A stretch of 47,916 nucleotides of DNA. Source: CAYIHX01 sp964363305. Lineage in GTDB: Bacteria; Bdellovibrionota; UBA1018. Where the stretch lies: contig CAYIHX010000030.1 of the NCBI GenBank assembly GCA_964363305.1, positions 1-47,916 on the forward strand, given 5' to 3'. Shown in pieces: positions 8,249-16,962 of this stretch; the stretch's first letter is position 1, and every line of letters starts with the position of its first letter. Both the position numbers and the translations under genes were made by a program. The notes below the pieces were generated by a model. That model was not told where the DNA came from. It made no database searches and saw nothing but the letters and a program-made list of their open reading frames with translations.

Positions 8249-9241
8249 ATGAAACCCATATCGACCGAAGTAACCCAAATGCTAGGCCTGAAATACCCGA
8301 TCATTGCAGGCCCCATGTTCCTCGTCAGCTATGAAGCGCTGGTTTCAGAGGTCGGCGAGGCGGGTGCCCTCGGCGGCGTCCCGTCGCTCAACTGGCGCAC
8401 GCCGGAAGAGTTTCGATCCGGGATTCAGCGGATCAGAGAAAAGACGAAGGCGCCCTTCGCCGTCAACCTGATTGTCAACCAGGCCAATCCCCGGCAGAAG
8501 CCAGATCTTGAGATCTGCGTGGAAGCGAAGGTGCCGCTGGTCATCACTTCCCTTGGAAACCCAAAGGAAACGATCCGGCGGATGCACGAAGTCGGAGGCC
8601 GAGTCTTCTGTGATGTGACGAACCTCGAGTACGCTAAGAAAGTGCAGGATCTCGGCGCCGACGGAATTATCGCGGTCTCGCAAGGAGCGGGCGGACATGC
8701 CGGTCCGACCTCCCCCCTGGTGCTTCTGCCCTACCTGAAAAAACATCTGAAAATCCCGATCGTGGCGGCCGGGGGCATCTCTACCGGCGGACAGATCGCG
8801 GCGGCGCTTTTGCTCGGAGCCTCCGCGGTTCAAATCGGCACTCGCTTTATCGCGAGCACGGAAGCCAAAGTCGACGACAGCTACAAGAACGCCATCGTGC
8901 GCGCCCGCCCGGATGACATCGTTCTGACCAACAAAATCTCGGGCACTCCCGTCGCGGTCATTAACACCCCATATATTGAAAAAATGGGCCTGGACGTCAG
9001 CAAATTTGAACGATGGCTGCTGACCAACTCGCGAACGAAGAAATACATGAAAATGATCCGGGCCTACGTCGGTTCTGAAATTCTAAAAAAAGCCATCCTG
9101 GGGCCCACCTGGAAAGAGGTCTGGAGTGCCGGCCAAGGCGTAGGGCTCATCGATGAAATTCTTCCGGCCCGAGAAATCGTCGCAAAGTTGGTCCGTGAAT
9201 ATCATGAGGCCGTGGCGGACTTCGCGAGCCGAAATCAGTAA
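8249..9241 (+). CDS. Nitronate monooxygenase / NPD-family flavoprotein
   Basis: 330-residue TIM-barrel FMN enzyme of the 2-nitropropane dioxygenase family. Seen: the N-terminal KYPIIAGPMFLVSYEALVSE, the FMN-site run SQGAGGHAGPTSPLVLLPYL near residue 150 with the histidine typical of the family, and the phosphate-binding segment VAAGGISTGGQIAAALLLGA followed by VQIGTRFIAS. The family oxidises nitronates; FabK-type enoyl-ACP reductases share this fold, so a fatty-acid role cannot be excluded from the sequence alone. It is divergent from the mlaE-like gene (93-base gap) and its stop overlaps the next gene by 7 bases. Confidence 0.88.
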   Translation: MKPISTEVTQMLGLKYPIIAGPMFLVSYEALVSEVGEAGALGGVPSLNWRTPEEFRSGIQRIREKTKAPFAVNLIVNQANPRQKPDLEICVEAKVPLVITSLGNPKETIRRMHEVGGRVFCDVTNLEYAKKVQDLGADGIIAVSQGAGGHAGPTSPLVLLPYLKKHLKIPIVAAGGISTGGQIAAALLLGASAVQIGTRFIASTEAKVDDSYKNAIVRARPDDIVLTNKISGTPVAVINTPYIEKMGLDVSKFERWLLTNSRTKKYMKMIRAYVGSEILKKAILGPTWKEVWSAGQGVGLIDEILPAREIVAKLVREYHEAVADFASRNQ

Positions 9242-9870
9242 GACTGCTTCGCTAACACGAAAGCCAATCCAAGCAGAAGAGTAGCCGCCACCGGCGCAAC
9301 GCCTCGCAAACGAGTCTCGAGCAAAAACGCCCGAGGCAGATACGCGGGAATCGACCAAGACCGCCGCCGCGAAGCAACCAACCACGCGCCGGTCAACACG
9401 GTTCCGAAACCGAAAGCCACGATCGTCCACACAGCCGGCAAACCCACGCGTTCGGATTTCCAAAGAAGAGGCACCAAAAACTCAGCCGGGCCGAGAAGCG
9501 AAAAAATCGCCTGCCAGACCCAAGAGCTGTGCGGGCCAAAGCGAAGCACTTCGGCCACGCGGTTAAACCGTCGGAGGCGGATGCCCATGATGAGAAGAAA
9601 TCCGGCACTGCTCAATGCCAGCATCTGAGACTCAGGTAGCGTGCGCAGGACAGGAGCCAGCACCACGAACAGAACAGCCCCCGAACCGACATGCGCGAGC
9701 AACGGAAACACCGTACGCGAAAAGGTCATCGAAAAGCTCCACCTTCGCTGCCAAGCCAACAGGGAAAGGGGCATCCAATGATCTGGCGCAAATACGTGAA
9801 ACGCGCCTGCAAAAAATGACAGACAGAAAACGAGCCAGGCCGACGTACTCAGGTCTGGAATGAACCACAT
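9235..9870 (-). CDS. Multi-pass membrane protein with HxFxPxHW motif (copy 2)
   Basis: 211 residues with about six hydrophobic helices. In the first helix is AFHVFAPDHWMPLSLLAW, which matches in pattern the first helix of the gene just upstream (VHSFSPGHWLPVVLLAK), so the two are paralogues. A second histidine sits in the following helix (LLAHVGSGAVLF), as it also does in the upstream protein (LGHVVSSG). The conserved histidines and acid in membrane helices suggest a metal or ion transporter of the NicO/TauE-like kind. That function is inferred from motif shape only. The gap to the upstream gene is 6 bases. Confidence 0.68.
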   Translation of the reverse strand: MWFIPDLSTSAWLVFCLSFFAGAFHVFAPDHWMPLSLLAWQRRWSFSMTFSRTVFPLLAHVGSGAVLFVVLAPVLRTLPESQMLALSSAGFLLIMGIRLRRFNRVAEVLRFGPHSSWVWQAIFSLLGPAEFLVPLLWKSERVGLPAVWTIVAFGFGTVLTGAWLVASRRRSWSIPAYLPRAFLLETRLRGVAPVAATLLLGLAFVLAKQSY

Positions 9871-9876
9871 GCTTCT

Positions 9877-10506
9877 TTAATGCCCGTGAGGAAGCACCAA
9901 AAGCAAGAGACCGACGAAAGAAACCCCCAAACCGGTCAACATATCGCCATAGTGTTCAAAAATAGGATGGTCGAGCTTCATTAACCCCTTTGAAAACAAT
10001 AAAGTAGCAGAAAGGAGCGCAATAAGTACCCCTCCCGCAAAGGCTGCAAGAGTCAGCATCATTTGCAAAAGGCCACCCGACCCAGAGGATGCCACGAACA
10101 AGGGAAGGGCGGCCATGCAGGGCGATAGCCCAATTCCAAAAAGGAAGAGCACGGGCATCCGGGTCTTGCGCGGATTCGGGCCATGATGAGTGTGACCGAC
10201 GCACTGACTATGGTAGAAATAGCTGTAAACTGCGTAAGAAATCCCAAATAAGATCAAACCCAGCGCACCGTACTTCTCGACCGATTCTTCGAACTGAGGA
10301 ATCAGATTGAGTCCCGCCGCGACCACGACGACCCCCATGACGCCCGAACTCACCACATGTCCCAGCGCGGTAATTGAAGCCCCAGCCATCGCACGAGCCA
10401 AGCCCCACTTTCGTGCCTTCGCAAGAAGCACCACCGGCAACCAGTGCCCCGGCGAAAAGGAATGAACCGCTCCAATCACAGCCGCTGAAAAAGCGAAGGT
10501 CAGCAT
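9877..10506 (-). CDS. Multi-pass membrane protein with HxFxPxHW motif (copy 1), possible metal permease
   Basis: 209 residues from the ATG at 10506, which begins one base after the stop of the upstream metalloprotease gene. Hydrophobic segments: GAVHSFSPGHWLPVVLLAK first, then LGHVVSSGVMGVVVVAAGLN; a central His-rich loop (YHSQCVGHTHHGPNPR) is the sort of cytoplasmic metal-binding loop seen in NicO/RcnA nickel-cobalt permeases. Later helices: LFLFGIGLSPCMAALPL (compare the SPC motif of NicO-type proteins) and two more, ending LPHGH. I favour a metal-ion exporter or sensor-permease, with a paralogue directly downstream. Confidence 0.72.
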   Translation of the reverse strand: MLTFAFSAAVIGAVHSFSPGHWLPVVLLAKARKWGLARAMAGASITALGHVVSSGVMGVVVVAAGLNLIPQFEESVEKYGALGLILFGISYAVYSYFYHSQCVGHTHHGPNPRKTRMPVLFLFGIGLSPCMAALPLFVASSGSGGLLQMMLTLAAFAGGVLIALLSATLLFSKGLMKLDHPIFEHYGDMLTGLGVSFVGLLLLVLPHGH

Positions 10507-10507
10507 C

Positions 10508-11251
10508 TTACCTCTTATACAGACAGTGCGCCCGCTCCATATCATTGGTGCGGAGTTCATCCTTCAGCTCCGACACCTTGACCTGAAGACTCGGAAACAT
10601 CACCGCCTGCCGGTACGCGTGGTTATCTTCCAGCTCTCTGCAACTCAAGAAAGTCTCACTCCCGCTCCCCAGTTGGCAGCTATGATCAAGCCCCAAAGCA
10701 TGCCCCAACTCGTGAACCACTACGCTAGTGAACTGAACAGGGAGTACTAAGGAGGGATTCAACAACACCACCTGTCGAGCCACCCGCCCGCCCTCGATGC
10801 ATCGAATCGTAAACCCAGGGTTATTCTCGGACATGTCCATCGCCTGCCACACGGAGAGATCAGTCTCCTTCAGCATCGCGAATTCGCGCTCATTGCCACC
10901 ACGAAACTTACAACTCGCAATATTTGAACTCGGGTTCAGCTGAGGATAGCCGCCTACCTTCACCTGCAAAAGATCCCGACCCAGGCTCGCCTGACCGAAC
11001 GCATTCCACTCGGCGACGGATTGCTCAATGCCGGAGCGTTCGCTCGGAGAGAACTCTGCCGAGACCCAAACAGTGACGACTTGATCGCGAGCCACCGGAG
11101 CTTTGAGAGTCGCCCACTGATCGCGCGCCAATCCACAAGCCTGACCCGACAAGGGGTAGGCGTCGCTTGAGTTCCGCAAACAAGCCTGCAACAGCAGCGA
11201 GCTTACAAAACCGAAAATTAGCCAGGGAATCGAGGGCAATGAACGGCGCAT
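10508..11251 (-). CDS. Matrixin-like zinc metalloprotease, lipoprotein
   Basis: 247 residues. A lipoprotein signal at the start (LIFGFVSSLLLQAC, cysteine about residue 24) anchors it in the envelope. The full metzincin zinc site HELGHALGLDH is at about residues 181-191; the conserved Met-turn is plausibly AVMFPSL, about 35 residues on. Several cysteines (CGL, CKF, CIEG, CQL, CREL) could make disulphides. The domain before the zinc site (VTVWVSAEFSPSE, AVAEWNAFG-like WN) fits the matrixin fold. It is divergent from a second secreted metalloprotease at 11321 (69-base gap) and leads an apparent operon with the two membrane proteins downstream. Confidence 0.85.
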   Translation of the reverse strand: MRRSLPSIPWLIFGFVSSLLLQACLRNSSDAYPLSGQACGLARDQWATLKAPVARDQVVTVWVSAEFSPSERSGIEQSVAEWNAFGQASLGRDLLQVKVGGYPQLNPSSNIASCKFRGGNEREFAMLKETDLSVWQAMDMSENNPGFTIRCIEGGRVARQVVLLNPSLVLPVQFTSVVVHELGHALGLDHSCQLGSGSETFLSCRELEDNHAYRQAVMFPSLQVKVSELKDELRTNDMERAHCLYKR

Positions 11252-11320
11252 GGGCCTCCTTCAGAGGTTTAGACCCCCTTCTTAAACCATAGTAGACAGT
11301 ATCAGTCAACCTATGACATA

Positions 11321-13156
11321 ATGCGGCACACCATGAGAAGATCTAAGGATAAATCCATTATATTTCATGCAGTTATACTCAGCCTGTGCGTAATCCTATT
11401 CAACGGCTGCGAAGGTCCGGAGTCGAATCAGGTCGTCCCCCCTCTCGAAATCGCCCGTGCACGTGCCCAGCGCTTTGAACAAGCTCATCCCGACTCACGC
11501 ATCTACTTCAGCCCTACGACGGGCCAGATCCTCGGGGTAGAAGCCGGCGTTGGCGAAGAGTTTTCGGCGTCCCGCGCTGTGACTCGGGCCGAGGCCCTCT
11601 CCGCCATACAGGAATTTATTCAAGCTGAATCCGATCTTTTCGGCATCGATGATCCCTCGACTGAGGTGATGGCCGCCACCGGGGGCTTCGACCTACGACT
11701 CGCACCAGCCATTCGAGGCTCCTTTCTCAGCCTCCGGTTCGACCAGTACTTCGACTCGACTCGTGTTCGCAATCGCTACGGCGTGGCCCTCTTCAATGGA
11801 AGCGGCCACCTGGTCGCTCTCACTTCGCGTCTCGCTCGCACACAAGAGCTTCGCGCGCGGATGGGTGCAAACACCTCACTCGGGGCGGCCCAGGTACCGC
11901 TCCTGAGCGCCCTACCGACCGGGCCGACAAGGCCCCGGCTCCTTCCGGGGCTGCGAGAACTTCCACTTTCCCCGGTCCTGGAAATCGATCTCCACACCGG
12001 ACTCCTCCGGCGTCAATTCGAAGAGGTTCGCAAAGAAGGGCTCATCACGCATCGCCTCCGGTACAACGATGAGGGAAACCTTATTGAGCACCGCGAAGAA
12101 ATGCCTTCGGAGATGACCGTGGGCCCGACCGACTGGGCCACCGCGGCTATTTCGTTCGAGACGACGGCGCCCGATCACTTTTCAGAATCCGTCGCTTTGA
12201 GAAATTCGCAACTCGGAGGTGCTCCAGCTCTTCAACTCATGGCCTTTCGACTTGAAGACGTCCACGCTCCTGACCAGGGCGTTTCCATCGGAGACTCGAG
12301 CCAACTCCCCGACCGAAGTTTCGTGCAGCGACTTCCGCTCGCCACCACGGCGCGTGCCTGGTTCGAGGAGCCCGAATACGTGGACGACCTACGCGACGCT
12401 ACAGGACTCGCAGCCCATCTGCGAACCACTCTTGAGTATTTCCAGCGAGAGCTCGGCCTTCGTTCTTGGAACGACCGAGGCAGCGCGTTCTACGCCGCCA
12501 TTCGAGGACGGAGTCGAGCGCATGCGGATGAACCGGATACAAACGCGTTCGGAGCCAACGGCATGATGCTGATCGGAGACGGCCGCACCGATGGCGTACT
12601 GAGCGCCGGCGACGCGCTCGAGATCGTCGCGCATGAATTTTTCCACTCCGTAATCTCGGCTTTTCCCGATTTTCAATACGACACCGAACCGGGTGCGCTC
12701 AGCGAAGCGCTCGCTGATTTTTTCGGTATGACGGTCATCGGCTTTAGATCGACCGTATTCGGCGAGTCCGCGAATTGGCCGCTCCGGGATGTCCTCCACC
12801 CATCCCGCTTCGGACAACCCGAACGCCTGAATGACTATGTCGATCTACCTCTGGACGACGATAGTGGCGGCGTGCACCTCAACTCCGGCATCGTCAGTCG
12901 AGCGCTGACCCGCGCCGTTCTGGAATGCGACAACGGAGGCACGGCCGCTTCGAATTCGAAAGCGCTGGCCCAAACCCTGCTCGACGAGATCCGCGACCTC
13001 GCGTGGGCGCCGCAGACCCTCCTCGAGGAGTTCGGCGTCCTGACCGAAATCTACTGTCGACAAAGATCACAAACTGAAACATTTCCCAGCGATCGACGTC
13101 AAACCTGCCTCTCGCTTTCCGGCACTCTGCGGGACGCTCAACTTCTGGTCTTCTAA
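11321..13156 (+). CDS. Thermolysin-like (M4) metalloprotease, lipoprotein precursor
   Basis: 611 residues (start could also be the ATG at 11333). Signal peptide with lipobox-like LFNGC (cysteine near residue 29). An FTP-like propeptide region follows (about residues 70-260). The catalytic domain has HEFFH at about residue 438 (EIVAHEFFHSVISAF), the third zinc ligand in GALSEALADFFG, and the M4 catalytic histidine block GGVHLNSGIVSRAL near residue 522, closely matching thermolysin's GGVHTNSGI. It is therefore a secreted endopeptidase activated by loss of its propeptide. The last four bases overlap the end of the convergent permease gene. Confidence 0.9.
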   Translation: MRHTMRRSKDKSIIFHAVILSLCVILFNGCEGPESNQVVPPLEIARARAQRFEQAHPDSRIYFSPTTGQILGVEAGVGEEFSASRAVTRAEALSAIQEFIQAESDLFGIDDPSTEVMAATGGFDLRLAPAIRGSFLSLRFDQYFDSTRVRNRYGVALFNGSGHLVALTSRLARTQELRARMGANTSLGAAQVPLLSALPTGPTRPRLLPGLRELPLSPVLEIDLHTGLLRRQFEEVRKEGLITHRLRYNDEGNLIEHREEMPSEMTVGPTDWATAAISFETTAPDHFSESVALRNSQLGGAPALQLMAFRLEDVHAPDQGVSIGDSSQLPDRSFVQRLPLATTARAWFEEPEYVDDLRDATGLAAHLRTTLEYFQRELGLRSWNDRGSAFYAAIRGRSRAHADEPDTNAFGANGMMLIGDGRTDGVLSAGDALEIVAHEFFHSVISAFPDFQYDTEPGALSEALADFFGMTVIGFRSTVFGESANWPLRDVLHPSRFGQPERLNDYVDLPLDDDSGGVHLNSGIVSRALTRAVLECDNGGTAASNSKALAQTLLDEIRDLAWAPQTLLEEFGVLTEIYCRQRSQTETFPSDRRQTCLSLSGTLRDAQLLVF

Positions 13157-14982
13157 GCGTCTCTCAGATGATAGCGAACACTCGTCACGACTTTCCCGCG
13201 GCGGAACATGAGCGCCGCTCGGATCAGCAGAGCCGTTTGATTGTGGAGGATACGATGCCACCAGCGCGTCGTGACAAACTCCGGGATGATGATGGTAATC
13301 ATGTCTTCATTGCATGTTTTTTCTACATCGTTAATGTAGTCAAGCAGCGGCGCGATCACCGACCGATAGGGCGACTTCAAGATGACGAACGGCACCTCGC
13401 TGGCCCACTTCTCCCACTCACGCTTCATCGCCTCGGTCTGGACCTCATCCAATTCGACGTAGCAAGCACGAACGTCCTCGGAGATCGAAATCGCGTAACG
13501 AAGAGCGTCGATCACTCCTCGATGAATTCCTGAAATCGGGATAATCACCGTATGCCGGAGCTTCTCAAGTCGCTTCGGCGCCGTTACGCCCACGAGCGAG
13601 AGCTCCCGGCCAACCGCGAGGTAATGTTTGTGAATGCGCGTAAAAATTAAAATCACAAAAGGAATGAGAAGAATCACCATCCAGGCGCCGTGAATAAACT
13701 TCGTGCCAGCGATCACCACCAAGACCGCAAGGGTGGTGACGGCGCCGAGGGCGTTGAAAAAAATCATCCGCCGGTAACCCTTGGGTCTCTCACGCAGGTG
13801 ATGCACGACCATTCCCGCCTGCGAGAGCGTGAAAGAGAGAAACACCCCCACGGCATAAAGCGGCACGAGCGCGTGCGTATCTCCGCCGAAAATAAAAATC
13901 AGCCCCATCGCACCGAGCGAGAGGCCCACAATGCCGTTCGAAAAAACGAGCTTGTCGCCCATCCCGGCAAACTGCCGCGGCAAGAAGCGATCGCGCGCCA
14001 ACCAGCTCGCGAGGCGTGGAAAGTCCTGGTAGCTGGTGTTGGCCGCAAGAAGCAGAATCATCGCGGTCGACGCCTGCATAGCGTAGTAAAACCAAGACTC
14101 GCCGTAGATCATTCGCGCGATCTGGGAAAGCGCCGTCTCCCCGGCGTGCGGGAGCACCTGGAAAAAATGCGAAAGCAACGTGATCCCGATAAAGAGACTC
14201 GCCAGCAATCCAGACATCCACATCAAAGTGATTTTCGCGTTCTTCGCCACCGGATCCTGGAACACGGGCACGCCGTCGGAAATGGCTTCGATCCCGGTCA
14301 ACGCCGCGCAGCCCGAAGAAAAAGCACGAAGAACAAGGAAAACGGGAATTTCTGGATACGCCTCATGAAGCAGGCTCGGCGCGCTGGGAATTTCACCCCG
14401 CGCCACCTGAAGCAGGCCAGCGATCACCAGGTAAAAGGCGAAAAGGACGAACACATAGGTCGGAATCGCAAATAAACTCGCGGACTCCTTCACGCCGCGA
14501 AGATTCAGGACCATCAGTATGACCACCACCGCTGCGGCAATCATCGACCGATAAGGAAGCATCGACGGCATCGCCGAGGTAATGGCCGCCACCCCCGCGG
14601 AAACGGACACCGCGACGGTGAGCATGTAATCAATGAGAAGCGCCGCGCCGGCCGTGAGGCCCGGATAAACCCCCAGATTCTCCTTCGCCACCACATAGGC
14701 GCCTCCGCCTTGCGGATAGGCCTTGATGGTCTGCCGATACGAAAGCGACACGATCAGCAACAAAGCCGCGATCGAGAAAGCAATGGGGAGAGACCAGTTC
14801 ACCGCCATAGCTGAGAAGGCCGCCAGGGGGATCAGCATTTCTTCCGTTGCGTAGGCTACCGAGGAAAGGGCATCCGAAGAGAGTACGGAAAGCGCTTTCC
14901 ACTTAGGAAGTCGCTGATGGCTGAGAAAATGACTAGGCAAAGGATCGCCGATCAGAAGACGCTTCAGTCGAGTGATGACCAT
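13153..14982 (-). CDS. APC-superfamily permease, KimA-like potassium importer
   Basis: 609 residues: an N-terminal motif typical of this branch (LSVLSSDALSSVAYATEEML), about 12 membrane helices, and a C-terminal cytoplasmic domain of about 150 residues (VIIPISGIHRGVIDALRYA, ISEDVRACYVEL) with a USP-like fold. This arrangement is that of KimA (YdaO) of Bacillus, a high-affinity K+ importer of the KUP/APC type whose cytoplasmic domain controls the dimer. Substrate is inferred; amino-acid transport is the other option. The gap upstream is only 44 bases and shared with the divergent deaminase gene, so there is no room for a c-di-AMP riboswitch. Confidence 0.85.
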   Translation of the reverse strand: MVITRLKRLLIGDPLPSHFLSHQRLPKWKALSVLSSDALSSVAYATEEMLIPLAAFSAMAVNWSLPIAFSIAALLLIVSLSYRQTIKAYPQGGGAYVVAKENLGVYPGLTAGAALLIDYMLTVAVSVSAGVAAITSAMPSMLPYRSMIAAAVVVILMVLNLRGVKESASLFAIPTYVFVLFAFYLVIAGLLQVARGEIPSAPSLLHEAYPEIPVFLVLRAFSSGCAALTGIEAISDGVPVFQDPVAKNAKITLMWMSGLLASLFIGITLLSHFFQVLPHAGETALSQIARMIYGESWFYYAMQASTAMILLLAANTSYQDFPRLASWLARDRFLPRQFAGMGDKLVFSNGIVGLSLGAMGLIFIFGGDTHALVPLYAVGVFLSFTLSQAGMVVHHLRERPKGYRRMIFFNALGAVTTLAVLVVIAGTKFIHGAWMVILLIPFVILIFTRIHKHYLAVGRELSLVGVTAPKRLEKLRHTVIIPISGIHRGVIDALRYAISISEDVRACYVELDEVQTEAMKREWEKWASEVPFVILKSPYRSVIAPLLDYINDVEKTCNEDMITIIIPEFVTTRWWHRILHNQTALLIRAALMFRRGKVVTSVRYHLRDA

Positions 14983-15026
14983 AAAGGATTATTTCTTCTA
15001 AACCGCTTCAGTTGGAAAGGATATTG

Positions 15027-15893
15027 ATGCTTCCCGAGTGGATCATTCCTACGATTCGATCTATCGGGCTCCAAGAGCACGACGCCCGACCCCTAGCTAT
15101 GGTGCGGCGCGACAATCATATCCTTTGGGCCCAGAGTCGAGCCCCCCAGCATCCCCTCCATTCCGCGCTTTTTCGCCTCATCAGTGGCATCTACCAATCC
15201 GACCCGGAGGCGGCCAGAAGCTGGGTCCGGCAACGAATTTTCACTCTCGAGTCGCCCTCGTCAGCAACGGAGATGACCGTAAAAGTCGCAGCCAAACGAA
15301 TGACCTGGATCGAAGGCCTTCCGGCAATCGCCTCATCCTCAGATCATGGAATCCATGTGCCCCACCTCATAGCCACCGAGGTCGGAGAACTTGCACCTCC
15401 CCCGAGTCTGGCACTTCCGAAGCATGCCCTCCCCCACTCAGAAGCGATCCACCTCTGTTCATCCTGGACGGAGGGTGCCCACGTCGCCCCCTCGAGCCCA
15501 CGCCACCTGCGAAACCGAGCCATCGCCTGCGTCCTACTCGATGCCCGCGGCGTTCCGCTCGCAGGTGGCACGAATCAGGCGTCGAACAATCCTTGTCGCC
15601 ACGCCGAAATCGAAATGCTCCGGGCCCGGCACTCTCAAGGAAGGGGCCCCATTCCTCGGGGTGCGACCGTCATCACCACGCTCAAACCCTGTCGGATGTG
15701 TGCAGCCATGATCTGGGAAAGTTGCGAAGACCGCGCGTCCATTCGGGTCATCTACCGAGACTTCGATCCCGGTACGAATGGACGCGCCACACTCCTCGAC
15801 AAGGACTCCCCCGACCGCAGGCGCTACGCCCGGAACGCGGAGGAACGCGATCTCTCTATTCAGTTCAAGTTCGCGTTAGATAGCCGCTTGTGA
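15027..15893 (+). CDS. Bd3614-like cytidine-deaminase-fold protein
   Basis: 288 residues from the ATG at 15027 (ribosome binding site AAAGGA, 5 bases before). The C-terminal third has the zinc deaminase signature: HAEIEML (about residue 195) and, after TTLK, PCRMCAAMIW (about residue 221), that is HAE...PCxxC. The N-terminal half (about 1-150) is an unrecognised domain. The overall two-part build is like the Bd3614 deaminase family described in Bdellovibrio, whose members are thought to edit nucleic-acid bases, though the substrate is unknown. A parallel frame (15038-15883) is open but lacks these motifs. Confidence 0.82.
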   Translation: MLPEWIIPTIRSIGLQEHDARPLAMVRRDNHILWAQSRAPQHPLHSALFRLISGIYQSDPEAARSWVRQRIFTLESPSSATEMTVKVAAKRMTWIEGLPAIASSSDHGIHVPHLIATEVGELAPPPSLALPKHALPHSEAIHLCSSWTEGAHVAPSSPRHLRNRAIACVLLDARGVPLAGGTNQASNNPCRHAEIEMLRARHSQGRGPIPRGATVITTLKPCRMCAAMIWESCEDRASIRVIYRDFDPGTNGRATLLDKDSPDRRRYARNAEERDLSIQFKFALDSRL

Positions 15894-15905
15894 GGCCGCG
15901 CCCCA

Positions 15906-16196
15906 CTATTCTTCTGGCGACTCCTCGCGGATCGCCGTTTGCTCCGTCTTCTCGGTACCCGCCTGCTCAATCACTTTGTCCGTGTCATTCTCCGCCTCTG
16001 AATTCGCCGCCACCTCCCGGCGGCTCTGGTAAAGATCCGGACGAGTCAGCTGCAGTAGGTTATCCGCGATATTTCTCTCGGGATTTCCGGCAGCAAACAG
16101 ATACTCGGGCAGCAAAAGGGCCGCGGCCGCAAGTAGCGTGTAGAAAACAGCTTGGAACCTATCCCGGGTCAGAATCGTAGATCGTGATTTCATCAT
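15906..16196 (-). CDS. Small exported or membrane-anchored protein of unknown function
   Basis: 96 residues from the ATG at 16196, chosen because GGAGG lies 8 bases before it. The N-terminus is basic, then hydrophobic (FYTLLAAAALLLPEYLFAAG), so it is a signal peptide or single anchor. The rest is short, acidic and polar (many E, T, N), with no family. It is convergent with the deaminase gene, 12 bases away. A perfect 8-bp hairpin lies in its 5' untranslated region. Confidence 0.55.
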   Translation of the reverse strand: MMKSRSTILTRDRFQAVFYTLLAAAALLLPEYLFAAGNPERNIADNLLQLTRPDLYQSRREVAANSEAENDTDKVIEQAGTEKTEQTAIREESPEE

Positions 16197-16220
16197 GGTC
16201 AGCGCCTCCGTGAGCAAACA

Positions 16221-16242
16221 CCGCTCCCTTCATTGGGAGCGG
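16221..16242 (-). promoter_or_regulatory. Perfect 8-bp stem-loop in the 5' region of the 15906-16196 gene
   Basis: CCGCTCCC (16221-16228) and GGGAGCGG (16235-16242) pair exactly around a 6-base loop, about 25 bases upstream of the start codon at 16196. There is no T run after it on either strand, so I read it as a possible leader structure rather than a terminator. It stands in the otherwise empty 255-base gap 16197-16451, in which I see no other gene. Confidence 0.4.
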
Positions 16243-16451
16243 GAACCGGAGAAAGATCGCCAAGGATAGGAAATTTCCCCCGGCTTTCGCGTCCGCTGCG
16301 GAACGTTTGTTCAACAGCTCAGCTAGAGAAATAATAAACGTTCATTCCCCCACTTGTCAAACCAGGAGCGGGATTCGGAGCAATCCGCGAAGCTTTTGAC
16401 GAAGAATGCCCAAACCCGTATACTGATCGGACTGGGAAGGGAATCCCTTAC

Positions 16452-16793
16452 ATGCCGATTCAATCGCTTCAACAGGACGTTGCCGAAAACAAGAGTCAAG
16501 CACCGATCATCTCGGTCCAACCACGCCTCCCCGGTCGGTATATTCAAGAACTTCGGGCCGCTCTCGCCACCGCTTTTCGGGTTCACAACTGGCCGAGCGC
16601 GCTCTCCACCCTCGACCTTTTAGCCACCCTCGGAGAACATCAGGGCCACCGGGAGCTCTGCCTCCGGGCCCAGGGCCTCCGAGAAGTCCTCGGTCACCGA
16701 GGCGAAAGCCGGAGTGAACCCGGGGAGAGCATCCTCCGGCACTATAGCGAACTTGAATTTCATCTTTCCCATCTTCAGTGGTTGACCGACTAG
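16452..16793 (+). CDS. Hypothetical helical protein
   Basis: 113 residues, no signal peptide, with AAGGGA about 10 bases before the ATG. After a polar N-terminal tail, the rest reads as amphipathic helices (YIQELRAALATAFRVHN, ALSTLDLLATLGEHQGH, ELCLRAQGLREVLG). The helical pattern with a central histidine is faintly like an Hpt phosphotransfer domain, but the expected HxLKG pattern is not there, so I do not call it one. It lies directly upstream of tRNA-Pro, and its 3' end carries a good-looking promoter for the tRNA. Confidence 0.55.
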   Translation: MPIQSLQQDVAENKSQAPIISVQPRLPGRYIQELRAALATAFRVHNWPSALSTLDLLATLGEHQGHRELCLRAQGLREVLGHRGESRSEPGESILRHYSELEFHLSHLQWLTD

Positions 16794-16810
16794 GTCGACT
16801 GCCGTATGGA
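16782..16810 (+). promoter_or_regulatory. Likely sigma-70 promoter for tRNA-Pro
   Basis: TTGACC (16782-16787) and TATGGA (16805-16810) are separated by 17 bases and sit 18-46 bases before the tRNA 5' end. They fit a -35/-10 pair, with the -35 box inside the last codons of the upstream gene. Confidence 0.5.
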
Positions 16811-16827
16811 TTCCCTCACAAATAGGT

Positions 16828-16910
<83 letters not shown>

Positions 16911-16962
16911 GATAACAACCGAACTCCAACTAACGGTTTGATATCGTAGGTTTTTCAGTTCT

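Noticed and set aside
13690..14475. A 261-codon open frame opposite the KimA-like gene
   Set aside because: Composition is His/Arg-rich, as in a shadow frame of a GC-rich gene, while the permease on the other strand has clear helices and motifs.
14983..15026. A c-di-AMP (ydaO-type) riboswitch before the KimA-like gene
   Set aside because: The leader is only 44 bases and shared with a divergent gene; there is no room.
15038..15883. A second long open frame in the deaminase region
   Set aside because: It overlaps the deaminase in another frame, is extremely Pro/Arg/Ser-rich, has no domain, and the deaminase motifs are only in the other frame.
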